From: Caenorhabditis elegans
Lineage: Eukaryota > Nematoda > Chromadorea > Rhabditida > Rhabditidae
DNA: 64,000 bases
Assembly (NCBI RefSeq): GCF_000002985.6
Contig: NC_003284.9
Span: forward strand, 11,656,001-11,720,000
Reading direction: 5' to 3'
Shown here: positions 11,149-24,600 of the stretch, piece by piece
How the letters are laid out: the number at the start of each line of letters is the position of its first letter
Numbering within the stretch: the stretch's first letter is position 1
Notes under the pieces: model-generated
Databases searched by the model: none
What the model saw: the letters and a program-made list of their open reading frames with translations, nothing else
What the model was told of the DNA's origin: nothing
Program-made: the position numbers and the translations under genes

Positions 11149-14100
11149 ATGCAGTCAATGGCTCAACAGGATGAAGGTTTGAGCGACGAAAACGTACACG
11201 TAAAAGAATTAAAACGAGTGAGTTATTTAAATTAATTAGAACTAAAAAATAACTATTAAAGATTATCGACTTATACTGAAATCAAATTACTTTGTACTTA
11301 AGCTTAGATCAAAAATAAATTGAAATTAGTTGTTACAAGACAAGAAAGTCAGTGTATCTTGTGTCCCATTTGTGGACAACAAAGAACTAAATTTTCAAAG
11401 TGAAAAATGGCGTGAAGTATTAATTTGGAACACTTAAATGCACTAAAATTAAATATTCAAACAAAAATTAAAATATAAATTATTCTCAATCATAATTCAA
11501 TTTAGTTATTCAATTCATGCAATTCGGATCGTAATGGATTACTGGACAAAGATGGTTTGCTGATTCTCTGCGAAAAACTTAACTTGTCAATTTTTGCAAA
11601 TAGTATCATCGACAGAGTTTTGTGCAACGACCATGCTATTAATTTTAACGTAAGATTTTGGCAATGTCCTAACGATTCACTAATAGTTGTTTTTCTTGCA
11701 GCAATTTAAAGATCGCTTCTTATTATTTCTTCCGGAAATCATCGACTTGGCATCCGGAAACCAAGATGAATTGTTGATTGCCGCTTACAAATCCAGTTCA
11801 TCGCTAGGCATTAAAGATACGCAACGGTATAGTAATTGCTTTCCTATTAGATTGATGAACGATACATAATGTTTCATTCATATTCTTTTTTTTTGCAGAT
11901 TGACACGTTATGACGTTCATACGATCTGCGAGTCAACTTCAGAATTGGATCTTCTATCCCTTGGTGATGTTAATGGGATATTTGATAAATGTGCAATTTC
12001 TGGCAAAGTATCGTTAAATGAGTTTGTAATGCAGTACAGGTCACGACAGAAAATGACTGAAGAAGTAAGAAAATAATATGCAATGTGAACAGCTTTGACG
12101 AATAAATTTTTAGATTCATTTCATTGCGGACTCGTATCGAATATCAAGCATCAACTTATTTGAAACTCTCGATGTTAACAATTCCGGGTTAGTCGCACTA
12201 ACAGAAATGATACAAAGAGTGAAAGAATAAGATGAATAATTAATCAATTTCAGTGAAGCGGACCATTCAGCAGTCATTGAATATTTAACGACTTCCGGAT
12301 TGAAGCTTGAAGAGGCCATCTCATTGTTAAAGGTAGAGCTACTGCTCGTGATTTATGCTTCCATGAGCATTTTGTGTTTCAGGATTTTGGGCAGCCAACG
12401 TCTCAAATGATTAGTCTGGTGGGACTCGGCAACTACTTAGAATCTACACTGTCCCATTTGCTTAATAACTCGCAAGTTTCTGCAAGAGCTGCGTTTTTCT
12501 GCATGAAATCTCTTCTCGAAAATTATAGGTGAGTATTTAATAGCTGAGAAGTGATCTAAAATGCTTTTAAAATAGTTTATCCATCAAAAAACTTTTGACG
12601 AATAATGTGATTTTATGTGAGAACATTAAATAAGTAAAAACAACTTTTGTTAAAAACTTATAAGGTTATAGTCCGACATTCAGAGTATTATAACCCAAAA
12701 TTAACAAAATATAACAGCATTTTGTTCAATCATTCATTTTGATCATATCTGATGTAAGAGGGGAGATTCAATGTTTTTTCAAACATTGTTCCCAAAAATG
12801 TTTCATTTCAGATGTACGGTTAGAGAATTTGAAATGAGATGTGAGCACATGCAGAAACAAATTCATATCGCTAACCAACGCCGAAATATGCTTATCGAGG
12901 AGCTTGATCAAAATCAGCAAAGCATTGAAGCGAGCTATAACAACCGCTTAAAGTGGGTTTTTACTATTCATTCCTGTTTTCCTCCAATTATAGATCTCTT
13001 ATCATTTTTCTTATCTGCAGAGAAATGGAAGAACGATGTCGGGGGAGGATTGCGGCAATGGAGGAAAAGTTTCGAATGGAGAGGCATGAGATGCAGAAAG
13101 AAATTGAAAACGTAAAAAGCATATTGCATGAATATGAATTATGATTATTTCTGTTGCAGATTGAAAAAGATCTGTCGCTGGTTCGACAAAACGAAACTTC
13201 ATTGAAAAACAAGCTGCAGTTGGTGGAAAGGCATAACAAGCGAATAACAACTGAACTAGAAGATCAGACTGACGCTGTCAATGCTTTAGAGCAAGAAAAT
13301 AGAGAACTACGGGCTGACTTGAGGAAAAAGCAACAGTTTCGGGTATCGGAAGATAATGCCAAAATAATCGCCTGGAAGCAGAAAGTTGAATTAATGGTGG
13401 CACATAATAAGGTAAGTATTAAAACACGGTAGGTAGAAGAGAAAAGTCAAAATACATAGCTCCAGAAACCAAATATGATGAAAAATTTCCCAAACAGTTT
13501 ATAATGCCGTTCAAAATTCTGAAAATAAGAAGCATTTAGTTAACAAATAAAATTATGTCAATATATGTGGCTTTACAATCTGAAATTAGTTTTGAACGCA
13601 AGAAAGTAACTAGACCGAAATGAATACATGTAAAAACTACAATATATGTCACGTGTAATGCGAAAATTTAAATTCCGGTTTTTGCGACACGTACCAGTTG
13701 GCAGAATCAGATAGTTTTAGATACACTCAGACATTTTAAAGAAACATTTTGAAACATCAAAACTAACATTATCTTCACAAACATTTTTATTCATATATTA
13801 AACAAGATCATTATACAAAAAATTCAATGTTAATTATCTAAAACAACACTCAAACATATTAAACATTTCATATTCCATAACAATTTCAGAGATTACGAGA
13901 AAAGTTGCGTGATATATCTAAAAATTCCAAATGCGATCTCTCTCCTGAAGCATACATCCAATGGACGCCCCCTTTCCGTAGTCAGGTATTTATTGTCAAC
14001 ACTTAGTTATGGCTACAACTTTTTTTTCAGCTTCTTCTTATTCGAAAGCGCCGAATACAAAAAGGTGATACTTTATCGGAAATGGATAGTGAGCCAGAAT

Positions 14101-15924
14101 CAATATTCTACCGACGAAGGCGGAAGCGGTTACGTAAAAAACGGGATCGAATGCGAAGATATGAGAATATTCATAACATACAATCGGGTTCAAGTCGTTC
14201 GTTGTACGGGGAGATTTTATTGAAAATGAATAAGTGTTTTTAGGAATAAACGAAGACGGTAATCTCACAGTGTTCAGTGAAAATAGCAGGAAATCATTGT
14301 GAGTGTTCAAATAAAAAGAAAGTGTCGATTATACTTTAACATAATTCAGATTATCACCAAGAAGTCGAGGAATGCTAACATCTTTAAATGATAATGATCA
14401 AAACTTATCAAGCGATCGATTGCTCATCAATCGAGCCAAGGTGAGCTTTTAATGCTTTTAAAAACTTTATTCAACAGTACCTTCAGTCGTTACTCGAAAA
14501 GTAGGTTGAGGCAAGTCTTCCCCCCACGTAGAAATTGTTGGTCCGCTTGTTGTTATCGTACAGTAAATCAAGCTAACTCTTGCTTTTGCACCCAATTTGC
14601 AACGTAGAAGCTTTTCAAAGTCATTTAATTTTGTTTGCGTTGAGTTGAACTTGTATTTTCGTTATTAAATAGTTCAAAAAGCTATAATTTCTTTAGTTAT
14701 CTAATAATATCTCTTTTCTAAATTTGCTGAATTTCAGAATACGGACAGAGCAAAAAAGTCCACAACCGCATTTGACGAATTGCCACATGTGAATGACTAC
14801 GAAATTGAAATAAAGGTAAGTTTCTGAGAGAATATTTAAAAATCTACGCTTGTTTTATTAGATGCTCCATTCATCGATAGCTGCTCAAAAACAAATGTAT
14901 GAAGGCCAAATTCTGAATTTGACACGGAAATTGTCTCAGATTCAGAACGCCGAAGAATCATCTTCTCGGTTGTACTCTTTGTTCGAGAGGTATAAGTAAG
15001 TTGTATCAGTTTCAAATCAAAATCAATCAATTGACATTCAGGATCAACGACACGGAATCGAAATCTCCGAGATCGCATGGCCTAGAGAAGAACGGCTCTG
15101 TCAATCGAGTAGCGACAAGCTTTTGTGCAAGATGCGTAAAAGTTGAACCGAAAATTAATGAGTTGAATATCATTGTTGGAGGTTCAGTTAAGAATATGAC
15201 TGTTGAAGATCCTGTTCCGACAATCATGAACCACGTATGTAATATTTTTAAAAACTCGACGTTTACAGGTCAGGGTTCAGAAGTTCTGAAAACCATGAAT
15301 AGTGCTAGATTTATATTTTATGAGCGGACTAAATGTTTTTTGTTTCATTCAAATTTTTTGTATTCCTTGTACGGTTTTTGTTATTAACTTTTGAACTTTA
15401 GTGCATCGCATCTTTTATCAGGTGTATTTATTGGCAAAACAAAAGCAATGCGAGCAACACTGTTTTGCATAAAAAGTGCAAACACTAAAAAATGTTTTGC
15501 TAGCTACAAACATCCATGAACACGTAAAAATAAATGAACCTGATTGTTTTTCTTTATTAACCTCCTCTTTTATTTTACAGGATCACCTCCATACAGAAGT
15601 AGGTCGGCTGAAAGCTCGGTTAACATCTGTCAGATGTAAAGTTGCTGAGATAACAGCAGTAATGGCCCTTCCGTTAACATCATCTCGCCATCACTTGATG
15701 CCATCCACCGATTTCCAGTCATCAAAGTCGCAACCATTTGCAATGCGGTAAAATCTTTAGCGTATCATGACAAAACTTGACTCATCTTATCCTACAGAAA
15801 CCAACGTTCATTTGCCGATCTTCGCGAACGAACACCATTATCCGAAAAGTCTGAATCATCCCGTGATTGTGTCATCGACCCATCCCAGTTTACCCCATCC
15901 AGCATTTTCACCAAAAAACTCTGA
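11149..15924 (+). CDS. Ninein-like EF-hand and coiled-coil protein
   Basis: Nineteen exons join without a break to 794 aa: 11149-11217, 11506-11649, 11702-11826, 11899-12064, 12114-12187, 12254-12332, 12383-12528, 12812-12952, 13021-13111, 13160-13411, 13890-13985, 14031-14187, 14244-14298, 14350-14440, 14738-14815, 14862-14995, 15042-15234, 15581-15747, 15798-15924. The N-terminus (LKRLFNSCNSDRNGLLDKDG, then CEKLNL and FNQFKDRFLLFLPEI) follows the EF-hand start of vertebrate ninein and Drosophila Bsg25D closely. Two more degenerate EF-hands follow near residues 130-155 and 180-205. Residues of about 270-460 are charged coiled coil, then comes a basic run (RRRRKRLRKKRDR) and a second coil near 590-630. 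Ninein proteins anchor microtubule minus ends at centrosomes and non-centrosomal sites. The published worm relative I recall is noca-1 on another chromosome, so this would be a second one. Function is inferred from the family. Confidence 0.8.
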
Positions 15925-18460
15925 CCCCGTGGCTGGTGACTTTGTGGCCCTTTATCAAACCATGTCGTTTTTTATTGCTTTCAATTGTTTCCATTTCATT
16001 CACAGTCTCTTTCACTTAATATCAAAAACCTATTGCATTTAGAGTTTACGCTTTTCAAGATGTCCATTTTTCAGCTATTAGTACTATTGATGCGGTTTTA
16101 TGAAGGGTAGTAATGAGCTTTGTTGTAAAAAAACGCAACGTTTTTTTTTAAATTCTTTGTTTATTATTTTTCAAATTCCTAATTCCCAGTTCATGTCTTG
16201 TTTTTCTCGAAGCAAGAACGACAAAAATCCGTGTTCCTGTAAATGTGTGTCCAGCAATCTAGTCGAATGTCTTTCATGTTTTTTTATTTTAAATAATACA
16301 TTTTTTCCGATTGCTGATTTTCTACATACTGATAAAACAACATATACAACGCGGATACGCTTCTTGTTAGAACCATTTATCACAAAGTGCAATGATTGTG
16401 GAAGTTTGTATTTTAAAAGTTGAAGGCAGGATTTTTTGAATTTTTAAATTCAGAAATTAACATATTTCGAAAAAAACATCCATTGGAGTTTTTCTAATTT
16501 GTAAATATTGCAACAGTTAAAAGTTCATTTAATTTCTCTGGTGATCTTTTGAAAATTTTGAATTTGTAAATTGAAAACCTGTAAAAACATCTCCTAAACT
16601 ATAAATCTATTCATGATCTAAAAATACACACGTGAGAACTTCAAATTTGGTTTAACATTTGTAATAATAATACAAATCAATTGTAAAATTTTGTTGTAAT
16701 TTTATTTTTACTGAAATTACGTGTTGTTCAAGATGAATGTATCTAGAATACTCTGTTCAACTACGTGCTTTATTAAAATTGCAATACAGACAGTAATTTC
16801 AAAATTAGCATTTAATTTCTGATTTGTAATATTCTTCACATTTTTACCGAATTTTGAAATTTTTCATTTGCATATCAAGCATTTTCAGCGTTACTCATTT
16901 TTTATTTAAAAAGTGAAAAATGACGGGGTTCATTCATACAATTTATGCTTCTCAAATTCCGGGGGATTCCAATCTCCGCCGCTTCTTTTTTTTCTGCTCA
17001 TTTTTCATTGCCGTTCTTCCCCATTTTCCGCTCTATTTGGGCAATCGTCGATTTTTTCTTGGAAGAGAATCTGAAAAATACAAAAAAAAACGAGAAAAAG
17101 CAATGGGTTGGTTCTATCCGCTTTTTGTAATTGTAATCCGCATTCTGACTACATTTGTCCAACGTGCAAATGAGCTCTCTGAGCTTCACTGTAATGTGCT
17201 GAGGTTTTGTGCTGCCAATAGTATTCTTAATGCTATTGAGAACTGGAGGACGTGACCGGGAACGATGGAATAATGTCATTTTGTTATTGGAATGTGTAAG
17301 GAACAAATGCGATTTTGAAAGCCAAGACGTATTACGCCTAAACAAAAGATGCTTCAAAATTCATCATCAGCGGGGTCCGGCGAGGCACTGCGGGGCAGAT
17401 GTGCATCATATTGAATGATGGATTGTATCGGTAGGTAGGCGTGTACATTCATGTTCTTCCAATTTCTCCAATTTTCCCTTTAAACGACAATGACACAGTT
17501 TGCGTCAAGAATTTGGTATCACATCCTTTATGTCCAGCAAGACCATCTGTCATCATGCGACTCGGTTTTCGCGGGGTGCATAGGCCAGTTGCTCATCGCG
17601 CGCGGGACACTTTGACTCCTCCCTCTTAAGATCCTCGCTTGTTAGTATTCATGTTCTTCTACATTTTGTTTCCATTCTGAGCTAGATGTTGAGAATGCAT
17701 TTTTATATTTTTCATAATTTTTGAGCTTAAGAAGAGATGCCAACGTAAAAATAGTTGTAAAACACGATAAATGTTCTGTTTTGTTTTTACGTGTTTTAAT
17801 TTCAATCTTCTTCCTGGAGATTCATGCAAAAAGTCTGATTCTATCCGAAAAAAGTGTGATATGAATTGCCCAAGTTGTAAATATGTCATGGACTGGAACC
17901 AGGTTTATACTTTTTTTTAGCCATCAAGAAAAAATTTAGCCTGAGTCTAGTTGTGTTTTGCAAAGATGATAAGGTGACAAATTGGGTATAAATAAGTGAA
18001 CATTTTTATAGGTTTGCTATAAGAAACGTCTTAATATATTTTTGACCAATTTTGAATTTTTTTGCAAGAGTAATTTGATTTGAAAATGCACAGTTCAAAT
18101 AAGACTTCGGCTCTTCTTTCGCTTTTTTCCTTTTCCTAAAATATTTTATTCAATTTTCTAAATTTGAAAAAGCCAACCAGTCAGCTCTTGAAACTGATGG
18201 CTAGTCTCCGTGGATACCGTAGCTCGCAAGGATTTATGACCCATCTCCTTCAGATTCGTGCCTCTGTCTTCCTCTACTCGCATTCATCTATTTTTTTGCT
18301 TTTTGTTTCCCGATCTCTAGTCCCCGTTCTCGATTTATTCCACACACTCCTCCACAAATCTACTATTTTTGCCACGTCTCAATGCGCGCCCACTTCAGAG
18401 CTTAGCAGTCAATTGGCAAACCTTTCATTTCAACATTTAGATTGAGTAAAATCCTCAGCC
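15925..18460. other. Intergenic region
   Basis: This 2.5-kb stretch lies between the ninein-like gene and the two-TM gene. A less AT-rich block at about 17,210-17,640 is the only contrast and may be the promoter of the downstream gene. An open frame at 16,920-17,255 is discussed under rejected items. Confidence 0.35.
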
Positions 18461-21021
18461 ATGGCATCATTTCAACCATCAACTCGAATTGTCACTTTGA
18501 TCATTGTGATTTTGGCAGCACTGACCTGCACACTGTTCAGTCTCGTATGTTTAGGACATGATGCGACGATTGCTGCATTGACAGGTAAGATACAATATAT
18601 TGTTGCCTTAAACGGTCAACTGAGTTGGTTTAAAGTTTCAGTGACTGCGATTGTTCTTTCTGGTATTGGAATAATCATGCTCACTTTTTTCATTACTGAC
18701 AAAAAACCGTGTCAATCTGATGTGGTACTCAACACAGTTCGTTCAAATTTTCAACACGATCTTCAACTCACTGATCGCCCACCTCTTCCTCCTTGTAAGT
18801 GGTATCTCTAAAATTTTTTGTTGAAGTACAAGTGCAGACTGCGTTATAAGATTTAAAAATTCAATTTTACCAGCAACGGGTGAATATGATAAATCTTTTC
18901 TTAAAAAAGAGAGGAGAAACTTGACGTTAATTAGAGGGTTCCTTTGCATTTTTCTCTGTCTTCTTGGCTTTTCCATGCGGAAATGCACACTATAATCGGG
19001 CTACGAGAATCGGCGGATGAGTGATTGTGAAATTGCACAGTAGAACGACAGACAGTAATTCCATCTTTTATGCCACAATACACATACACTTCAACATCTG
19101 TCTTTTTTCTCGCCGCACAAAGCGTTTTGCTGTTCAAAGAAGGGAGCGCACGTCTGTCGGGTTTCTGTCGCCGTGCTGGTGAGTGGCGTAACATTTGAAA
19201 TTCTGAACATTGTAGGAGTTAATAGAAGTAACATTAGTTAACGCATTAATACAATTATTTTAAAAATACTTCAAAAATAACGTCAATTTTGAATGATGTA
19301 TTGAAGATAAGTAAAGCATTGTTTGAACATTCGCAATGATTAAATATAAATAAATTTGGTCCTTATGTAGCAGCCGTATCCCAAAAATTAAATTTCCTTC
19401 AATTTATAATTGTAATATATTATAACTTAAATAGTTTTATAACGTAAATAGAACAAAAATGGTAACTTTTTTTGAACCTGCTATTTGTTCAAACTTAGCA
19501 CCAGATAAGTAAATTCCAATATTTTCCGCTCTGATGCTACACCATCTTTAGTTTAAAATTTTAATATACATATGATCTTTCTTTATTTTGAAGCTTTATA
19601 CCCTGAAGAAGGAAATATGGTGACAAATCTATTAATTCTAATCCGCATATAGACAGTATTCATTTATTTATCCACAATATTCAGTGCCCCACATGGATAG
19701 GGTCACACCAAGTGGCAACATTTCATGTTGGCATCTGTTCCCATAAATACCGTACACTATCTATTTACATGGGTGCCCATCTTCTTGCGCGTACAGGGGG
19801 CCTCCGGTCTCCCGACCTTGACAGAATGAACGACATCTGCTCACATCATTGGCTATATAATGATTACTTCTTCTCATCTCACGCCCTCCAGGCATTATAG
19901 CAGAGCACAAGTGTTTGCTTGGAAGACACCAAGAATAAAACAATGGCCATCTTGCACCCAAACCTGACACCCGTCTGTTACTCTTGGCAATTACTCCGGT
20001 TTACCACGGAGGTTTAATAAGTGAACTAAGTGGATTAATTAGATTTTGTTTTATTATAAGAATAAAATGGTGACAGGCTGGGGATATGGTATGGAAAATA
20101 ATACTACTAGCAAAAACAAGAGGATCTTATGTCAATGTGGTTAACATTTCAGATCTACCAGAAACACCAACATTTATTCCACCTTTTCCAATTCCTCCAC
20201 CCCAAATCATAATGGAGAGCACAAACATTTTGATTCAACCACCATCAGTGAATAACCCTCCATCTTATGATGAAAGCGCTGATATTGAAGACCGCAGAAT
20301 CACTGAGTAAGTTATTTAGCAAAATTTTCTAAAATGCATAATAATTAAATTTCAGTAATTCAAATGCTCCTCCTGCCTACAATCCTACAAATTTTGTATC
20401 GGACAACAACATTGCAAGCTTTTCCCCTCCACCGTACTACAGTCCCCCAAGTCCTTTTTTTGGAACCTCAGTGCAAACCAGCACGATGTATCTCTCCGCA
20501 GAAGATATGTCTGAATCCCCTACTCCAACTTCACCCATTCACCGTATTTACATTCGTGCTCCTTCGCCGGTCAGACGACACCCGGCTAGAAAACCCAGAC
20601 GTCAGTCACCTCGTGTTCCAAAACCACAAGAAACTGTAATAGTCATGGAGCAAGATAATTCTGAAGCATCTACAAGTACATCTGTTCCCAAAACACCAAC
20701 ACGGTAAATGATTTTTAAGTTTGAAACATGGTTTATTTAAAAAAAAAATTAAAACATATGACAGATCTTGAAAATATTAAAACTATTCAACATCGCGTTT
20801 TGTAGTTTGTCGTATTTCAATTTCAAATTGTAAATGTTTCTAGGTTTTGATGACCAAGTTTTCTAAAATATTGATTTTTTTAAGCTCAGCTTTGAAATTA
20901 TTGTTAATAATTTACTAAAATGAAGAAAAGTTTCAGAACGCCACTGCCTCAAATGTTCATCGATTGCTCAAAAGCGGAACCAGCTCTTTTCACAATAAAT
21001 GGTGAAGAGTCTATCATCTGA
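18461..21021 (+). CDS. Two-TM membrane protein with PPxY-rich cytoplasmic tail
   Basis: Five exons (18461-18584, 18642-18794, 20153-20306, 20356-20703, 20937-21021) join in frame to 287 aa. Two hydrophobic segments, about residues 9-30 and 42-63, form a hairpin. The rest is a proline- and serine-rich tail with three PPxY motifs: PPSY at 128-131, PPAY at 149-152 and PPPY at 168-171. A basic stretch (RRHPARKPRRQ) and several SP/TP sites follow. PPxY motifs bind WW domains, notably those of NEDD4-type ubiquitin ligases, so a membrane adaptor for such a ligase is a reasonable guess. No enzymatic domain is visible. The first intron (18585-18641) is divisible by three and open, so its retention would insert 19 residues between the two TM segments. 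The second intron is 1.36 kb. Gene identity is not recognised. Confidence 0.75.
19690..19990. other. GC-richer island with TATA-like site inside an intron
   Basis: This 300-bp block inside the 1.36-kb intron of the PPxY gene is clearly less AT-rich than its surroundings and contains GGCTATATAATG at about 19,850. It could be an internal promoter, an intronic enhancer or an old inserted sequence. Short open frames on both strands do not look like protein. Confidence 0.3.
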
Positions 21022-21604
21022 ATTCCATTTATTCCAAATATCCACGTTTTAGGCGGATTATGGGACAACTGAAACATCGCTTTACTATCTTCCTTCAATC
21101 AAAAAAAACTCATCTTCCAAATTTCCAAAAGCATCTCAAACAATTGATCTCAGTTCTGTAGTATTTGTTTGTAAAAATCGTATTTATCAATTTTTATTTT
21201 AACGCCTAATTTCTTGTAGTTTAAGTTATCAATATCATTTGACTTGGTAGAAGCAAATAACTTTTTGTTTGAAAATCAACAGAAAACGTAAGCATAATTT
21301 AACCTCAATGATTATTTTGCTATTTTTTTAAATCAATTTATTTTAATTAATCGAAGTATTTATTTAACTTATATTTGTTGAGTACCACCAAGTTGTACAT
21401 TTCCACCTTTGCTCCCGTGAAAAATTATAGTTTCTGCTGCTTCCTATGTCTTCCCGATTCCCACCAACCCCGTTACAGCAATTGCTGAATTCGTAAATAA
21501 TGTTGATAAAGTTATGACATTTGTTTATTGAACTTTGATGGGAAATCAGAACAAAAATCATTCAAACACACATGAAAAAAAAACGCAATTTGTAACAGAG
21601 AGGT
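21022..21604. other. Convergent intergenic spacer
   Basis: This is the 3' spacer between the PPxY gene and the SH3-like gene. It is AT-rich and I see no gene in it. Confidence 0.4.
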
Positions 21605-24600
21605 TTACAATTCAAAAACTGAAGAAGGTATCCATCCGATAGTATTATCCGATTTACGGCACAGTGCAAACTCTCGTTCCATGTAGAGAATCTGTAACAA
21701 ATTGTTATCATTAGGGCACACTCTTTGTTAAGGTTTTAAGGCTCTTAAGAAAACAAAACGGACATCAACTTGCTCCATGGCTCGGATGCTGACATCAACG
21801 TCTCGGTGTTTTTCGTAGTTATGGCGAGCACGAGCACTCACTGAACGGAAATATGGTTCGGGCTCTGGTTGTTCCTCAATCCGAAATATGTCGCGGCTGT
21901 AAATTTTGGTCAGGATTGAATGTGTGTTGATAACTGACTGCATATACTTCTGACACCCTTCAGTAATTATATATTTAAATTGAATCCACTTTTTCGCATT
22001 TAAAAGTCCGAAGTTCTCTTCACAATTAAAAAACGACAGTTTGCGGCAAATTTCGTCATACCACAATCTACAACATCTACAAATTTTACAGGCAGGTAAT
22101 AAAATGCCAAATTTTTAAACTTTGATAATGTTTTAGCAGAACGTGATTATCTTACTATCTTGAGCAAAAAAATATTCAATACTTATCAGACCACCCTTTT
22201 ATGTATTGGAATTAGAGAAACATCAAAAAATGAATCAAGAAGATTCCTTATTATAATATTGATGTGAGAATAGTTCAGCTACTTCCAACAACGCAACTTC
22301 ACATGAATTTTTTCTGGCAACTTATTGAATTTATAAATGTTCCGTGTATATTTCGTTAAGCAAAAATTCAGATATATGTATTTGATTTAACTTTTTCTAA
22401 TACAAAAGTTTCTTATTTATTCAATAGATGTGGGTGAAAATGTTGAAAAACAACTTCGAACCACCTGTCAAGATTCTAAATAAATTTTTAAGGCAGATGA
22501 AGTTAACTCAGTTGGTAAGAAAATTTGTTTCAATAGAGTTTTGAAATATAAATAAATTTTTAATCACAAAATTGACAGTACATATATAAAACTAATATTC
22601 GATTTGAAAAGTCATGTTTAGCCAAAAACTTTGATAAATTATGAGTTTTTATATGCCAGTTTTTGAATTTTAATTGGATATCTCATTATAATTTTTATCA
22701 TACAATAAAGTCCGGCATTATAGCTAGTAGGGTTTTTACTCAGTATTTGGCAAAGGTGTTTTTAATAATTTATATAACAGCTGCCAAAAACTTGCAAAAA
22801 ATATCTGAGATTACTGAACAAAAATGAAGTTTCAGATATTTGTAAACTATTTAGAAAACTTATCAGAAACATCTTGGTGATACCGTACTTGACAATTTAT
22901 GTACATAAATCTATGCTGGGTTACACAATACCACAATTTCAGTGAAAGTAATAAAATAATACGAAACTTTCGGGAATTTTTTACCTTTTAGAGAAATTTG
23001 GAGTAATGCCACATTGCATGTTCAAACCTTTACAATGTTCAGATTTTTGAAGTTAAAAACAAATGTCAGAATATTGCAATGTCGGATATTTTCATAAATA
23101 TTTATTTGCACTCTTTCTTTTTAGATAAACTAAACTTCCACAAACTTACACATCTCCTCTTTTCTTTCCACTACCCGAACTTGAGTGTTGATTTGCTACG
23201 TGATGTCCAGCATATTGTGGTTTTTCCCAGGAATGATGTCTGAAAGAATAAACAGGAAGTGATGAGCAAGCAATCGGAATTTTGCATTGTTTCCTTATGT
23301 GATTAGAGGTGTTGGAGGTGGCCGCTGACAAAAGTCGACATTTGTTTTTTTTTTTCCTTCCGCCAGGCGGCATGATTACAAAACGTGAAAACGCGAAACA
23401 TGATAGTTCCTGCTGTGTTAGGTCAATCAAAATTCCGTTGGAGATTAACCACATGATTATTCAGACAAGTTTCGTCTAGTCATGAGTAACATGCTCTTAA
23501 CACGTACCCAGAGTCTTGTTTTTCTGCTTCTAGTTGTTTCTTCATAATTTGGCAAATTTCACAATCATCGATTCCACGGTCACCGCGGAGAGTGTCAAAC
23601 TTTTTGTGATTTTCTAAATGACGGAGGTATGCTCTGTTTTGATCGGTTGCTACTGGTGCTGCTGAAAAATAAACTTTCGCTTGTTTGTTGTCTGATCAAA
23701 TGATTGACTGGTGATTAATTATCAGTTTGAATGACTGTTGGTTTTGCTGAACCACAGAAGTTGTCAACAACTGTAAGAACGAAGAGTGATACTGACCTGA
23801 ATTCACGAAAATGTCAATTAGGCGCTAGTTAGGCAAAATATGAGTTTTTCACTCTACCAAAATGTTAAAGCACAGATGTTTGGTAGACGTAGAGAAAAGT
23901 TCAGACGCCAGACTGACGGCAACGACTTATCAGCAATTCCACTATTTTACGGCCACTCAAACAAGGCATTTTCCAAAGAAAAAAAAAAGGAATTTTTGGA
24001 TCGAGCAAACTCCACCGTCTTTTATCTAAGTATGCAATAAAAGTTTATGGTCCTGGAACCAAAATACATACCTGCTAGTTCAAGACTTGAAATTGGAAGT
24101 ATCGCTGAAGCGATTCCCGGAAGCACTGGTACACCAATCTGCTTAATGTGCTCTTTTGTGGAAATGTGTCGTTCTTCCTCATTTCGGTCCTCCATATATG
24201 AATGTTGCTTGATCTAAATGTGAACAGTTAGAAGAATACAAAAGTTAGCGAATTGTTCCAGAAATGTAAATAGGAAAGATGACATTTGAAAAAGCAAGCT
24301 AAGACGTCAACAAGTCATTGAGCATGTTTTTGTGAGACAGCAGGTGTTCTACAGTCAATAAACCAAGCTCTAAAAATAGTACGCTGCTAGTGAGTCTCCA
24401 AAACTTTTTTGAAAAGTAAAATAAAATCTAGGAATTTTCTAGTGGTCATTGAAAATTTGTTATTTGTTAACTTTAAATATTTTTTAGACTAGAACTCAAA
24501 TAACATTTTTCTTTTTCTTTCAAAACTTCAGTAAATTAGCAATCAAAACCAATTTGCAAATTTGTATAAATCTCACCTCGGGATAGTTATAATTTTCATC

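Noticed and set aside
12953-13144. Alternative frames across exons 8-10 of the ninein-like gene, on both strands.
   Set aside because: The spliced exon chain keeps phase through all 19 exons and explains the region.
16920-17255. 111-codon plus-strand open frame with hydrophobic stretches.
   Set aside because: T-rich DNA gives Phe/Leu runs. An overlapping minus frame is just as long, and there is no acceptor or polyA context.
23840-24040. 66-codon plus-strand open frame inside an intron of the SH3-like gene.
   Set aside because: It is on the strand opposite a well-supported gene, without domain or splice support.
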